Source: an uncultured Polaromonas sp. (GTDB lineage Bacteria; Pseudomonadota; Gammaproteobacteria; Burkholderiales; Burkholderiaceae_C). From it: a stretch of DNA of 64,000 nucleotides. The notes under the pieces were generated by a model that did no database searches, had not been told where the DNA came from, and saw only the letters and a list, made by a program, of their open reading frames with translations. The translations under genes and the position numbers were made by a program. The stretch spans positions 124,001 to 188,000 of the forward strand of contig CALMEI010000040.1 in the NCBI GenBank assembly GCA_937863225.1, read 5' to 3'. Positions 9,719 to 19,825 of the stretch are shown here, piece by piece (positions within the stretch are counted from its first letter, which is position 1; each line of letters begins with the position of its first letter).

Positions 9719-11386
9719 ATGTTGCTAAAAAAATTCGTTGCCACGGGTATCCTCTTGCTGGCAGGCTACTTGCAAGCAGCGAGTTTGGCTTGGCCATTTC
9801 ACTTTGATGTTGCGGCGCTGGGTATTGTGCAAGGTCAAGCCGTGTGGTGGTTGCAAATCTTCACGCTGGCGCTATTGGCATGGACTTTGTTGCGTGCAGC
9901 TTCCATTCAACAAGCGGCCTGGCGGGCATGGTTGTTCAGCACCGCTTGGATGGTGGGCAGCGTGTGGTGGTTGTACATCTCCATGCACACCTACGGTGGT
10001 TTACCCGCATGGTTGGCAGCTTTTGCAGTGCTGCTGCTGGCCGGCTGTTTGGCGCTCTTCTACACCCTGCTTTCAATGCTTTTTAGGCACTTAGCCGGCA
10101 TAAATACTGCCTACACTGCTATTATTTTTGCAGCATGCTGGCTCTTTGCGGAACTGGCGCGTGGCACTTGGCTGACGGGTTTACCTTGGGGCGCTGTGGG
10201 GTATGCGCATGTGGACGGGCCACTGGCTGGCTTGGCAAGCACTATCGGTGTGTATGGCCTGTGCTTTGTAGCGGCTTATACCGCCATGCTGGCAGTGCAA
10301 ATGATCGGGGCCTGGCATCAACAAACAGCCATCACTGCTCCCAACTTTGCGGTACGCATGCAAGGCCTTGCAATGGCTGTCATGTTCTTGGTATTGGCTT
10401 TGTATGGCGGTGTTGACATGGATGCCGATGGCCAGCCCATCTCAACCAAAGATTTGAATCCACCACTGACAGTCGCCTTGCTGCAAGGCAATATTCCACA
10501 GAACGAAAAATTCATACCGGGTTCTGGCATGGCGACGGCGTTGGCTTGGTACCAAGAGCAGCTTTTAAATGCATCGAGTAGTTTGGTAGTCGCTCCTGAG
10601 ACCGCCATTCCGCTGCGCATTGCGCAACTCGAACCGTCTTATTGGAAGAGCATCACTGAACGCTATTTGCAAAATGCGCCAAACCATCAGCCAGAACAAT
10701 TATCGCAACCGAAGCAACAAGCGGCATTGATTGGTTTGGTGGGCAGCCGATCTGACGGCTACACCAATGCAGTTGTCGGGTTAAAGCCCAATCCACAGGC
10801 TAACCAGTCACTGCTGCAAAGCAAACCCTATCAATATGACAAAGTACATCTTGTGCCTTTTGGTGAATTTTTCCCACCATTTGCACAATGGTTCATCAAC
10901 TTGATGAACATCCCACTGGGTTCGTTTCAGCGCGGCAATGCAATGCAAGCACCTTTTGATTGGCAAGGCGAACGTTTGGCCCTGAACATTTGTTACGAAG
11001 ATTTGTTTGGAGAAGAGTTGGCACAGCGTTTTGCCAATCCGGCACAAGCGCCCACCATTTTGGTCAATGTCAGCAACATCGCTTGGTTTGGTAACAGCAT
11101 CGCCATCGACCAACATTTGAACATTGCCCGTATGCGTTCAATGGAACTGGCTAAGCCCAGCATTCGGGCCACCAATACGGGTGCGACCGTTATCATTGAT
11201 GACCATGGCAAAGTCACACAGTCTTTGGCGCGTCACACCCGCGGCGTCTTGATGGGGCAAGTGCAGGGCAATAACAGGGTCACCCCTTATGTTTGGGTGG
11301 TCTCGCGTTTCTGGTTGTGGCCTTGGTATGGGTTGTCGGTTCTCGTGCTTGGCTTGGCTTGGCTGCGCGCTTCAAGGCGCGACTGA
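9719..11386 (+). CDS. lnt: Apolipoprotein N-acyltransferase
   Basis: An inner-membrane enzyme that adds the third acyl chain to the N-terminal cysteine of lipoproteins. An N-terminal block of about six membrane segments is followed by a periplasmic nitrilase-like domain. The catalytic triad region can be read as VAPETAIPL (Glu), YDKVHLVPFGEFFP (Lys) and ALNICYEDLFG (Cys). I chose the ATG at 9719 (MLLKKFVATG) over the upstream TTG at 9668, giving 555 residues. Bases 10096-10139, in a membrane segment (INTAYTAIIFAACW), match the dispersed repeat in reverse orientation. The last 15 bp overlap the opposing binding-protein gene. Confidence 0.95.
   Translation: MLLKKFVATGILLLAGYLQAASLAWPFHFDVAALGIVQGQAVWWLQIFTLALLAWTLLRAASIQQAAWRAWLFSTAWMVGSVWWLYISMHTYGGLPAWLAAFAVLLLAGCLALFYTLLSMLFRHLAGINTAYTAIIFAACWLFAELARGTWLTGLPWGAVGYAHVDGPLAGLASTIGVYGLCFVAAYTAMLAVQMIGAWHQQTAITAPNFAVRMQGLAMAVMFLVLALYGGVDMDADGQPISTKDLNPPLTVALLQGNIPQNEKFIPGSGMATALAWYQEQLLNASSSLVVAPETAIPLRIAQLEPSYWKSITERYLQNAPNHQPEQLSQPKQQAALIGLVGSRSDGYTNAVVGLKPNPQANQSLLQSKPYQYDKVHLVPFGEFFPPFAQWFINLMNIPLGSFQRGNAMQAPFDWQGERLALNICYEDLFGEELAQRFANPAQAPTILVNVSNIAWFGNSIAIDQHLNIARMRSMELAKPSIRATNTGATVIIDDHGKVTQSLARHTRGVLMGQVQGNNRVTPYVWVVSRFWLWPWYGLSVLVLGLAWLRASRRD
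10096..10139 (-). repeat. Intragenic match to the dispersed repeat (in lnt)
   Basis: On the minus strand it reads GCTGCAAAAATAATAGCAG, TGTAGGCAGTATTTATG, CCGGC. It preserves the ATAGCA, TGTAGGCA and following A/T-rich positions of the intergenic copies. The reading frame of lnt is uninterrupted. Confidence 0.6.
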
Positions 11387-12091
11387 AGCGCCATTCACCC
11401 CATGCCGCTGCATCGCCGCAGCCACAAAGCCTGATTGCTTCATCTCATTCACAAACGCGTTGACAAAGTCTGCTGCTGCAACACCATAGGCTTTGGGTAC
11501 CCCCATGGCTTGTTCGATGACCATAAAGTGGCCGTCTAACAAGCGCAGTTTGGGGGTCGTTCGTGCTTTTGCTTGCAGTGCTTGCTTGATGCCGGCTGCC
11601 ACTTCCAAACCCTGGTCTAAAAATGCCTCCACCACACCGGCCACATTCGCCTCGCGCACCAGCTTAGCGTGTTTGATTTCACGGCTTAAAAACAAATCGT
11701 ACGCGCTCCCAGTACCCACCGCGATCCGATGACCTGCCACATCCACCTGTACGTTGCTGTGAATGGGAGAATCTTGTCGCACCAAATAACTGCCCTCAAT
11801 CAGTACATAGGGCGCAGTGAATGCAATTTCCGCACCGCGCAGTGGGTCAATCGCAAAGAAACCCACATCAGCTTGCTGTTCATTCAACGCTGCCACCGAT
11901 TTGGCGGCACCAGTCACCACCAACATGTCCAGTGCCACGCCCAATCGATTGGCAAGTTCTCGTGACAGATCAACAGACACACCGACAGGCTGCTGATTGT
12001 CATCCAATTTAGCCAATATCGGATTGCCCAAATTGATGGCAGCACGCAGTTTGCCAGTGGGACACAGTGTCGTGCGAAGTGTATTTATCAT
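11372..12091 (-). CDS. Substrate-binding-like protein (SBP family 3) lacking a signal peptide
   Basis: About 239 residues with the fold of an amino-acid ABC transporter binding protein: LRAAINLGNPILA, GVSVDLSRELANRLGV, VGFFAIDPLRGAEIAFTAPY and GTGSAYDLFLSRE are characteristic. I place the start at the ATG at 12091 (MINTLRTTL), since the extra four upstream residues begin with TTG. No hydrophobic signal sequence precedes the domain, so the product is probably cytoplasmic, or exported by an unrecognised route. There are no permease or ATPase neighbours. It sits on the opposite strand between lnt and glyQ and overlaps the end of lnt. The ligand is unknown. Confidence 0.82.
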   Translation of the reverse strand: MINTLRTTLCPTGKLRAAINLGNPILAKLDDNQQPVGVSVDLSRELANRLGVALDMLVVTGAAKSVAALNEQQADVGFFAIDPLRGAEIAFTAPYVLIEGSYLVRQDSPIHSNVQVDVAGHRIAVGTGSAYDLFLSREIKHAKLVREANVAGVVEAFLDQGLEVAAGIKQALQAKARTTPKLRLLDGHFMVIEQAMGVPKAYGVAAADFVNAFVNEMKQSGFVAAAMQRHGVNGASVAP

Positions 12092-12169
12092 GATAGAGAG
12101 CAATAAGAATGGAAAGAAACTCTGAAATATGGCAGACAGTAAAAAATACTACCTTAAAATCTAGGCACT

Positions 12170-13084
12170 ATGCTTACATTTCAGCAAATCATTCTCAAAC
12201 TTCAATCCTATTGGGACGCCCAAGGTTGCGCCCTGTTACAGCCCTATGACATGGAAGTCGGTGCTGGCACTTCGCACACAGCTACATTTTTAAGAGCACT
12301 GGGACCTGAACCTTGGAAAGCCGCCTACGTGCAACCCAGCCGCCGCCCGAAAGACGGCCGCTACGGTGAAAATCCGAATCGCGGGCAGCACTATTACCAA
12401 TACCAAGTGGTGTTGAAGCCTGCCCCCTCCAATATTTTGGATTTGTACTTGGGCAGTTTGGAAGCGCTGGGATTCGATTTGAAAAAAAACGATGTGCGCT
12501 TTGTTGAAGACGATTGGGAAAACCCCACTTTGGGCGCTTGGGGATTGGGCTGGGAGGTATGGCTCAACGGCATGGAGGTGACACAGTTCACCTACTTCCA
12601 GCAAGTGGGCGGCATAGACTGCAAACCAATTACAGGCGAAATCACTTACGGCTTAGAGCGTTTGGCAATGTATTTGCAGGGCGTGGACAGCATGTACGAT
12701 TTGAAATGGACGGACAGCATCAGTTATGGTGACGTGTTCCACCAAAACGAGGTGGAGCAATCCGCCTACAACTTTGAACACAGCGACGCCGATTTTTTAT
12801 TCACCGCTTTCACTGCTCACGAAAAGCAAGCCAAGTATTTGATGGAACAACAACTCGCCCTGCCAGCCTACGAACAAGTATTGAAAGCGGCTCACACCTT
12901 CAATTTATTGGACGCACGCGGCAGCATCAGTGTGACAGAACGTGCCGCCTACATGGGCCGCATACGCAATATCTCGCGCAGCGTGGCACAGAGTTATTTA
13001 GAAAGTCGCGAGCGTTTGGGCTTCCCTATGGCGCCACGTGAATGGGTGACGCAGATGGCATCTGTGATGAAGAAGGCGGCATGA
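12170..13084 (+). CDS. glyQ: Glycyl-tRNA synthetase, alpha subunit
   Basis: The catalytic subunit of the alpha2beta2-type glycyl-tRNA synthetase. The 304-residue length is normal. It opens with [19 protein letters not shown] and contains [21 protein letters not shown] in pieces, [17 protein letters not shown] as the motif-2 region, and the family stretch [20 protein letters not shown]. The stop codon overlaps the start of glyS in an ATGA junction, so the two subunits are translationally coupled. Confidence 0.98.
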   Translation: MLTFQQIILKLQSYWDAQGCALLQPYDMEVGAGTSHTATFLRALGPEPWKAAYVQPSRRPKDGRYGENPNRGQHYYQYQVVLKPAPSNILDLYLGSLEALGFDLKKNDVRFVEDDWENPTLGAWGLGWEVWLNGMEVTQFTYFQQVGGIDCKPITGEITYGLERLAMYLQGVDSMYDLKWTDSISYGDVFHQNEVEQSAYNFEHSDADFLFTAFTAHEKQAKYLMEQQLALPAYEQVLKAAHTFNLLDARGSISVTERAAYMGRIRNISRSVAQSYLESRERLGFPMAPREWVTQMASVMKKAA

Positions 13085-15252
13085 GCATGACAACACACAA
13101 TTTATTGGTCGAACTCTGCGTCGAAGAACTGCCCCCCAAAGCCCTGAAAAAATTAGGCGATGCCTTTGCCAGCCTGCTTGCGGCATCACTGCAAAGCCAA
13201 GGCTTGGCAGATGCCAATGCAGTGGTCACACCGTTTGCCACGCCACGGCGCTTGGCTGCACACATTACAGGTGTTGCTATGCAAGCAGCAGACAAAGCCG
13301 TGTCACAAAAACTCATGCCTGTGACGGTTGGTTTGGATGCCGCGGGAAATGCCACACCAGCGCTTTTGAAAAAATTACAAGCCTTGGGCGTGGATGTTAG
13401 CAATCCAAGTGCCGCCGTGTCTGCTTTAAAGCGTGCGCCCGATGGCAAGACAGAAGCTTTGTTTTACCAAGCCGAAGTCAAAGGCGTCACAGTGACAGAA
13501 GGTTTACAAAAAGCATTAACGGAAACGATAGCCAAACTACCGATTCCCAAAGTGATGAACTACCAACTCACTCAGAACTGCGACATGCCAGGTTGGAGCA
13601 GCGTGAGTTTTGTTCGTCCTGCTCATAAATTGATAGCACTCTTGGCAAATAATACGATGGATATAGCCGTATTAGGCCTTAAATCTGGGCGTGAAACGCT
13701 GGGTCATCGGTTTGAAGCGGCGGTGTCACCTGTTGTCATCCAGGACGCCGACAGTTATGCATCGACCTTGCTCAAAGACGGCGCAGTCATTGCAAGCTTC
13801 ACCAAGCGCCGTGAAGAAATCGCGCGCCAGCTCAAAGCGGCGGCTTCAAAAGCTGGCAAGGATGATGGTGCGACCTACCAACCGATTGAAGACGACGCAC
13901 TACTGGATGAAGTGACCGCTTTGGTGGAACGCCCCAATGTGCTGACCTGCGCGTTTGAAAAAGAGTTCTTAGACGTGCCGCAAGAGTGCTTGATTTTGAC
14001 CATGAAGGCAAATCAAAAGTATTTCCCGCTGTTGGATACAACGGGCAAATTAACCAACAAATTCTTAGTTGTCAGCAACATCACGCCAGCGGATACCATG
14101 GCCGTGATTGGTGGCAATGAGCGCGTGGTGCGTCCGCGTTTGGCCGACGCCAAGTTCTTCTTTGACCAAGACCGCAAAAAGACGCTGGAATCGCGGGTGG
14201 CGGGACTGGACAAGGTGGTGTACCACAACAAACTCGGTTCGCAAGGCGAGCGCATTGTGCGTGTGCGGGCCATTGCCAAAGCCATAGGGCAGCAGTTGGG
14301 CGGCGACGCCTTGGCCGTGCAGGCTGACCTTGCTGCGAAGCTGGCCAAATCTGATTTGGTCACTGACATGGTAGGTGAATTTCCCGAGTTGCAAGGCACC
14401 ATGGGACGCTATTACGCTTTGAACGATGGTTTGAGTGCTGATGTGGCGGATGCAATTGAAGACCATTACAAACCACGATTTGCAGGCGACGAATTACCGC
14501 GGAATGACGTGGGCGTTGTCGTTGCATTGGCTGACAAATTGGAAACCTTGGTGGGTATGTTTGGTATTGGTAATTTACCTACAGGAGACAAAGACCCGTT
14601 TGCACTGCGACGCCATGCACTGGGTGTGATTCGGATGTTGGTGGAAAAAAACTTGCCCTTGAACCTGCAAACTTTGGTGGTGAACACCGCATCCGCTTTC
14701 AAGGATGTGCCTGATTTCGATTCCCAACGTGCTGGTGAAGAATTGCCAAAATTTATCTTCGACCGTTTGTCTGGCAGCCTGCGTGAGCAAGGCTTTGGTG
14801 CGTTAGAAGTTGATGCGGTAATGTCACTGCAGCCACAAAATCTAGGCGAAGTTGCCAAGCGCCTTAACGCCGTACGCACCTTCGCCGCCTTACCCGAGGC
14901 CGCAGCTCTCGCCGCGGCCAACAAACGCATCAGCAACATCTTGAAAAAAGTGAAAGACATTGACGCCATCGATGCACATGTCAGCACAGTTTTACTCAAG
15001 GAAGCCGCAGAAATTGCTTTGTATGACACCATGAACAAATTGGCACCACAGGCCAAAGCACAGTTTGACGCTGGTGACTACACTGCGTCACTGCAAACAT
15101 TGGCTGCGTTCAGAGAGCCTGTAGACGCATTTTTTGAAAACGTGATGGTCAATGCCGAGCAAATGGATGTACGCGATAACCGTCAGGCCTTGTTGAAAAT
15201 ATTGCATGAAACCATGAACCGTGTGGCTGATTTGTCTAAGCTTGCGGCTTGA
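13081..15252 (+). CDS. glyS: Glycyl-tRNA synthetase, beta subunit
   Basis: The tRNA-recognition subunit partnering GlyQ. The start is the ATG at 13081, overlapping the glyQ stop; it gives [20 protein letters not shown], the usual GlyS N-terminus, and 723 residues. [28 protein letters not shown] and the C-terminal anticodon-binding (DALR-like) region are recognisable. Bases 13621-13669, coding for [15 protein letters not shown], closely match the dispersed repeat in forward orientation. As far as I recall the family alignment, this region shows no length change. Confidence 0.97.
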   Translation: MSMTTHNLLVELCVEELPPKALKKLGDAFASLLAASLQSQGLADANAVVTPFATPRRLAAHITGVAMQAADKAVSQKLMPVTVGLDAAGNATPALLKKLQALGVDVSNPSAAVSALKRAPDGKTEALFYQAEVKGVTVTEGLQKALTETIAKLPIPKVMNYQLTQNCDMPGWSSVSFVRPAHKLIALLANNTMDIAVLGLKSGRETLGHRFEAAVSPVVIQDADSYASTLLKDGAVIASFTKRREEIARQLKAAASKAGKDDGATYQPIEDDALLDEVTALVERPNVLTCAFEKEFLDVPQECLILTMKANQKYFPLLDTTGKLTNKFLVVSNITPADTMAVIGGNERVVRPRLADAKFFFDQDRKKTLESRVAGLDKVVYHNKLGSQGERIVRVRAIAKAIGQQLGGDALAVQADLAAKLAKSDLVTDMVGEFPELQGTMGRYYALNDGLSADVADAIEDHYKPRFAGDELPRNDVGVVVALADKLETLVGMFGIGNLPTGDKDPFALRRHALGVIRMLVEKNLPLNLQTLVVNTASAFKDVPDFDSQRAGEELPKFIFDRLSGSLREQGFGALEVDAVMSLQPQNLGEVAKRLNAVRTFAALPEAAALAAANKRISNILKKVKDIDAIDAHVSTVLLKEAAEIALYDTMNKLAPQAKAQFDAGDYTASLQTLAAFREPVDAFFENVMVNAEQMDVRDNRQALLKILHETMNRVADLSKLAA
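13621..13669 (+). repeat. Intragenic match to the dispersed repeat (in glyS)
   Basis: GCTCATAAATTGATAGCAC, then TTGGCAAATAATACG, then ATGGATATAGCC tracks the repeat through GCT, ATAGCACT, GGCAATAAATACGA and GGCTACAGGCC. It is among the best intragenic matches and is silent with respect to reading frame. Confidence 0.65.
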
Positions 15253-15263
15253 GTAGAACGCTT

Positions 15264-15824
15264 ATGAAACTCATTATTCTTGACCGCGATGGCACCATCA
15301 ATGAAGACAGTGATGACTTCATCAAGTCGCCCGAAGAATGGGTGCCTATTCCTGGTGCACTTGAAGCCATTGCGCGGTTGAATCATGCAGGCTGGCACAC
15401 GGTCATTGCCAGCAACCAATCGGGTTTGGGTCGTGGTTTATTCGATGTTTCTGTACTTAACGCGATTCACGCCAAAATGCACAAGCAGCTGGCAACGTTG
15501 GGCGGCAGAATGGATGCGATTTTCTTTTGTCCTCACACCCCCGATGACAACTGTCACTGCCGCAAACCTTTACCGGGTTTGTATGAACAAATATTGGATC
15601 GCATGGGCATTGATGCCAGTGGTGTTGTGAGTGTGGGGGATACCCTGCGTGATATGCAAGCCACAGTAGCCGCAGCTTGTGAGCCACATCTGGTGTTAAC
15701 AGGCAAGGCCATGCACTTGCGCGGACAACCTTTGCCGCCAGAATACCCTGCCAATACCACCGTTCATTTGGATTTAACTGCCTTTGCAGATTTTGTGATC
15801 AAACGTGACAAGGCGAAAGCATGA
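15264..15824 (+). CDS. gmhB: D-glycero-beta-D-manno-heptose 1,7-bisphosphate 7-phosphatase
   Basis: A cytoplasmic HAD-superfamily phosphatase in ADP-heptose (LPS inner core) synthesis. The HAD motif I is LDRDGTINED (residues 5-14), motif II is VIASNQSG, and the zinc loop is CPHTPDDNCHCRKP, typical of GmhB. SVGDTLRDMQA is motif IV. The start is the ATG at 15264 (MKLIILDRDGT); a TTG at 15249 overlapping the glyS stop is less likely. It is followed by plsC with a 4-bp ATGA overlap, consistent with an envelope-assembly operon. Confidence 0.93.
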   Translation: MKLIILDRDGTINEDSDDFIKSPEEWVPIPGALEAIARLNHAGWHTVIASNQSGLGRGLFDVSVLNAIHAKMHKQLATLGGRMDAIFFCPHTPDDNCHCRKPLPGLYEQILDRMGIDASGVVSVGDTLRDMQATVAAACEPHLVLTGKAMHLRGQPLPPEYPANTTVHLDLTAFADFVIKRDKAKA

Positions 15825-16576
15825 ACCGCATCATCAACTTTTTCAGAGCCAGTATCCATGCGCTGTTTTTATTCATCACGTTGGTTCCATGGACTGTGGT
15901 GGCCTTATTGACGTCCGTATTTGCTTCAGGCACCACCATGTACTGGGTGTGCCAGCGTTGGTTAAAGCTCTCAATTGATGCTGCCGAAGCCATTTTGGGT
16001 ATCAGCAAACGTATTCATGGTTTTGAAAATTTACCACTCGCCGAAAAAGCACCTGCGATTATTTTGGTGAAACACCAATCGCTGTGGGAAACCTTTGCCA
16101 TGCCTGCTGTTTTACCGCATCCTTTGGCATACGTTTTCAAACGCGAACTCAACTACATTCCCTTCTTTGGTTGGGTCATTGCCAGCATGGACATGATTTA
16201 CATCGACCGCAAACAAGGTGCACAGTCTTTTCAAAAAATGGTGGACCAAGGCACACGCCTGTTGGCCAATGGCACATGGGTGATTTTGTTCCCAGAAGGT
16301 ACACGCATTCCTCGCGGTGAAACAGGTAAATACAAAACCGGCGGTACGCGTTTGGCCATTGCCACAGGTGCACCTGTGATACCGGTTGCCGTGTCTTCAG
16401 CCAAATGCTGGCCCAAAAAAGCCTTTATCAAAACACCTGGCGTGATTGATATTTCAATTGGTAAGCCAATCCCAAGTATTGGGCGCGAACCCGGGGAGTT
16501 AATGGCCGAGGTTGAGGCATGGATTGAAGCAGAAATGCGACGTCTTGACCCTGAAGCGTATACCAATAAACAGTGA
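15821..16576 (+). CDS. plsC: 1-acyl-sn-glycerol-3-phosphate acyltransferase
   Basis: A 251-residue inner-membrane acyltransferase that converts lysophosphatidate to phosphatidate. An N-terminal hydrophobic segment (about residues 8-40) anchors it. The catalytic block I is VKHQSLWETF (about residues 83-92), a HQSxWE variant of the common HxxxxD motif seen in this subgroup. Block III is LFPEGTRIPRGE, and VIPVAVSS follows. It overlaps gmhB by 4 bp and precedes the ygjP-like gene, so lipid A core and phospholipid genes travel together. Confidence 0.95.
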   Translation: MNRIINFFRASIHALFLFITLVPWTVVALLTSVFASGTTMYWVCQRWLKLSIDAAEAILGISKRIHGFENLPLAEKAPAIILVKHQSLWETFAMPAVLPHPLAYVFKRELNYIPFFGWVIASMDMIYIDRKQGAQSFQKMVDQGTRLLANGTWVILFPEGTRIPRGETGKYKTGGTRLAIATGAPVIPVAVSSAKCWPKKAFIKTPGVIDISIGKPIPSIGREPGELMAEVEAWIEAEMRRLDPEAYTNKQ

Positions 16577-16603
16577 TTTGAAATTCAATTATTCGCTACC
16601 ACC

Positions 16604-17404
16604 ATGCAGCGTTTGCTGAAATTCACACTCGATTTATTTGCACCGACTGCGCCAGTTTTTTCTCGCCACCCCGATTCGTCGCAACAAACCAACATCAATG
16701 GTCAATTGATTGACTATCAATTGCAACGCAGTCGACGCCGGACCATGATTTTCAGTGTCAGCGCAGAAGGATTGACTGTCAGAGCGCCATACGGTATGCC
16801 CATGCACACCGTCGAACAAGCTGTGCAAGAAAAAGGGCTATGGATTGTTCGCAAATTAGACGGTATGAAAGAGCGACAAGCCCGCATAGATACCTCGCGC
16901 ATCAATTGGCTAGAGGCACCCAAACTCGATTTTCTGGGTCAAAAGATAACGGTCATCGTTGCACCGAATGAATCTTGCACCCGATATCAGCCTAACAACA
17001 ATTTGAATGACATGCCTTCGTTGCTATTGGCAATACCAACCCATGCCCAAGTAAAAAAAATTCGTGACACCACGCAGCAGTGGATGAAAGAGCAAGCCAC
17101 TGTGCTCTATACCGAGCGTTTGAATCATTTTGCAAAACAATTGGGTGTAACATGGAAGTCATTGCATTTAAGCAATGCAAACACGCGCTGGGGCAGTGCC
17201 AAGGCCGATGGCTCTATACGCTTGCATTGGCGTTTGATTCAATTTAGACCAGAGGTGATTGATTATGTGGTCGTGCATGAACTCAGTCATTTGCGCGAAC
17301 TGAATCACAGCCCCCGATTTTGGGCAATCGTTGGCAGCGTATTCCCAGAATATTTGGCTGTTGAGAAAAAACTCAAGCATGCCGTGCTCCCACCTTGGGA
17401 ATAA
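16604..17404 (+). CDS. YgjP-like metallopeptidase (SprT/WLM-type zinc fold)
   Basis: A 266-residue cytoplasmic protein of the DUF45/YgjP family. The zinc site is VVHELSHLRELNHSPRFW (about residues 223-240), giving HExxH plus a downstream His. Upstream, RRTMIFSVSAEGLTVRAPYG and NTRWGSAKADGSIRLHWRL are the family-defining beta-rich segments. The substrate is not established for the family as far as I know. It follows plsC by 27 bp and is probably the last gene of that run. Confidence 0.88.
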   Translation: MQRLLKFTLDLFAPTAPVFSRHPDSSQQTNINGQLIDYQLQRSRRRTMIFSVSAEGLTVRAPYGMPMHTVEQAVQEKGLWIVRKLDGMKERQARIDTSRINWLEAPKLDFLGQKITVIVAPNESCTRYQPNNNLNDMPSLLLAIPTHAQVKKIRDTTQQWMKEQATVLYTERLNHFAKQLGVTWKSLHLSNANTRWGSAKADGSIRLHWRLIQFRPEVIDYVVVHELSHLRELNHSPRFWAIVGSVFPEYLAVEKKLKHAVLPPWE

Positions 17405-17415
17405 AAGCAGCATAC

Positions 17416-17440
17416 AACAAAGTTTGAATTTGACTTTGTT
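17416..17440. terminator. Possible bidirectional terminator after ygjP-like gene
   Basis: AACAAAGT (17416-17423) and ACTTTGTT (17433-17440) form an 8-bp stem with a 9-base loop. It is AT-rich and lacks a long T-run, so it is a weak candidate. Its position between two convergent gene ends is the main support. Confidence 0.35.
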
Positions 17441-17445
17441 TGTGG

Positions 17446-18407
17446 CTACGCTCTGGCCGCAACTTGACGAACCACCAAACTCACACCAATGGCTGTCAAT
17501 GCGATACCCAACAATGTCACCACGGTGATGGACTCGTTAAACAAAATCCATGCCATAAGGCGGTTGTCGGTGGTACCAGGTAAAGCAAACTGGTCACTGA
17601 AGTCGCAGCTCCGCGTTGTACCAACATGAACATCAAGGAACTACCTCCCAATGTCAAAGCCAGCACAGCCCAAGCCATGGACGCGACGAAAGATGTGTTC
17701 CAAACAATGGTTTCGGATTCAAATAAACATAAAGGTAAAGTGACCAGTAAAGCGGCTATCAGCTGGATCACGTTGGCTGTGCGCACATCCGTGGGTTGAA
17801 CGTAACGTTTTTGATACAAGGTACCCGCTGTGATGCTGAACAATGCCAACATGGCAGCGCCAAATGTTAAAACGCTGACCTCACTCGTGTCACTGAATTT
17901 GCGTGCAACCACCAATACCAACCCAGCCAAACCCAATAGCAAGCCCAGCCATTGGCGTTTCGTAACTGGGTTTCTGTGGTGTGAAAGGTTGGCTTGAAGA
18001 CCATTCGCAAACGCTTGCTGCTGATTATTTTTAGTGCTGTACGTCAACCAAAGCGCCGTCAAAATCGGCTGAAAACCGACCAACAGAGCCACCAAACCAG
18101 ATCCCATGCCGTATTTCACGGCGACCCAAACTCCTCCCAAATAACCCGCGTGAACCAAAACGCCACTCACCCCCAAATACCATATTTGAGACCGTTCTGA
18201 AGGCCAAATTGCACCAGAAAGCTTGATCCAAACCAGAAAACACGCTATTGACAGCACGTACCGAATACTTAGAAATGTCAATGGTGGCGCATGCGGCAGA
18301 CCAAATTTTGCAACGATAAACCCTGTGCTCCAAATCAGCACGAACACCATCGGCATCAGGCGCAGCAGAACATCGTTAGAAATAGGAAATCGAGATGGTG
18401 TATTCAA
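17446..18407 (-). pseudogene. EamA/DMT-family transporter with a C-terminal frameshift
   Basis: An inner-membrane drug/metabolite-type transporter with two EamA repeats and about ten hydrophobic segments, from an ATG at 18407. The open frame ends at 17517 with a hydrophilic, non-family tail (LWHGFCLTSPSPW). In the adjacent frame, from about 17557 to a stop at 17446, translation gives LMAWILFNESITVVTLLG and IALTAIGVSLVV, exactly the expected last helix. One missing base near 17556-17558 explains this. Either the gene is a recent pseudogene or slightly shortened allele, or the base was lost in sequencing. The substrate is unknown. Confidence 0.75.
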
Positions 18408-18478
18408 GCCAGCATCATAACGGCAGCAACCGATGCTTAATCAGTCAATTTGCATAATCTTTGGCCACATGAGCACTT

Positions 18479-19687
18479 TTATTGCTTGCGTTGCACAAAT
18501 AAATTGCGTTTGGCATCTTCAGGATAAGCAAATGTCACTGCGCCATTCTTCACCATGCCCATCACCAGCATGTTCTGTGTGACTGCATCTTTATCATCTT
18601 TGCTAAACGGTTGTTCGTATGTTGCTACCACACCGTAATAAGTACGCAGCTTGCTCTCGAGCGCCGCTTTGATGGCTGGACCGTTGTAATTGCCATCGCG
18701 AATATTGAACAGTGCATGCAACAAGATATAGACTGTGTCATAGCCTTGGGCTGCCGCCATTGGAACCGGAATTTTGTCAACATTGTATTTGCGAGCGTAA
18801 CTCGTTAAAAACGCTGCGCGGCGTGAGTTACTGGGCTCAGCGATGAATGTCTGCGCCATCAAGGCGCCATTGGCAGCATCCTTGGCACCGTCAATAAAGA
18901 AGGGAAATGACAAAGGCCATGCGCCAACTTGTGGCACGCGCCATGCCAGTGCCTGTCGTCCTTTGGCTATGACCGCATTTTCTGAGCCCACTGTGTAGCT
19001 GAAAATAACATTCGCCCCTGCCGCCCGCGCTTCTTTCAATTCGTTGCTTAAATCTTTGACCCCAAGCGCGAACTTTGTCACGTAAACAGGCTTCAGATTT
19101 TTCGCCGCTAACGCTTTCTCTACATCTGCCAGACCGGCTAAACCATACCCTGTGGTATCTGCAAAAATAGCGACCTTATTCCAACCACGCTTGAGAATAT
19201 CCTCCACCACAAATGGGGCTTGAATGGCATCTTTGGCTGATGTGCGAAACACATAACTTTCAGCTGCGGGATATTTTGCTGTCAGTGGCGAACCCGTTGA
19301 GCATGGCACAATCAGTGGCAATTTATTAGTTTGAAATACCTCTAACGACTTGGCTGCCACCCCTGTGTTGCAAAAGCCTATGGTGGCTGCCACTTTTTCT
19401 GTCACCAATTCCTTGGACATGGCCAAACCCACATCGGGGTTGGCTTGATCATCTTTACGCACAATTTGTAGCTTACGCCCCAAATAACCACCTACTGCGT
19501 TAATCTCATCCACCGCAAGTTGGATTCCATTGAACATGGGCACACCAAAATCGGCGGATGCGCCGGTAAAAGGGCCAATAACGCCAATCTTCAGGGTATT
19601 AGGCGATTCAGTCTGCGCATGACTCCCTCCCACGCCAACAATGGCCCCAAACAACACCACACCCATTTTGATAATTAATTTGCTCAT
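18479..19687 (-). CDS. Branched-chain amino acid-type ABC transporter substrate-binding protein (LivJ-like)
   Basis: A 402-residue periplasmic receptor of the type I Leu/Ile/Val-binding family. A signal peptide covers about residues 1-24 (ending SHAQ). The mature part begins LKIGVIGPFTGASADFG and contains IQLAVDEINAVGGYLGRK and VIFSYTVGSENAVIAKG, which are typical. No permease or ATPase genes are adjacent, so it is an orphan receptor and the ligand could be an aromatic acid or amide as well as an amino acid. It lies upstream of the frameshifted EamA gene on the same strand, 71 bp away. Confidence 0.9.
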   Translation of the reverse strand: MSKLIIKMGVVLFGAIVGVGGSHAQTESPNTLKIGVIGPFTGASADFGVPMFNGIQLAVDEINAVGGYLGRKLQIVRKDDQANPDVGLAMSKELVTEKVAATIGFCNTGVAAKSLEVFQTNKLPLIVPCSTGSPLTAKYPAAESYVFRTSAKDAIQAPFVVEDILKRGWNKVAIFADTTGYGLAGLADVEKALAAKNLKPVYVTKFALGVKDLSNELKEARAAGANVIFSYTVGSENAVIAKGRQALAWRVPQVGAWPLSFPFFIDGAKDAANGALMAQTFIAEPSNSRRAAFLTSYARKYNVDKIPVPMAAAQGYDTVYILLHALFNIRDGNYNGPAIKAALESKLRTYYGVVATYEQPFSKDDKDAVTQNMLVMGMVKNGAVTFAYPEDAKRNLFVQRKQ

Positions 19688-19750
19688 AAATCGTGATTTA
19701 AGTTGGTAATGGGTGGATTCTCTTCATTTTGCCGCTTCCAGCAACACCGA

Positions 19751-19780
19751 TTTACCCTATGTCCTAAAATCTGCGATAAT
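19751..19780 (+). promoter_or_regulatory. Likely rpmH promoter
   Basis: TTTACC (19751-19756) and GATAAT (19775-19780) are 18 bp apart, with an extended -10 TGC immediately before GATAAT. The position, 46 bp before the rpmH start, suits a strong ribosomal-protein promoter. Confidence 0.5.
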
Positions 19781-19825
19781 CGTAGGCTCTGAAAATTGCA
19801 CTCAATATAAGCTTAGGATTCCAAC

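Noticed and set aside
18028-18068. Another intragenic repeat match in the EamA gene
   Set aside because: Similarity (TATTTTTA, CTGTA, CAA) needs gaps and is much weaker than the six listed matches.
19690-19825. Replication origin next to rpmH
   Set aside because: No dnaA gene and no cluster of DnaA boxes (TTATCCACA-like) is visible; only a promoter-like pair is seen.
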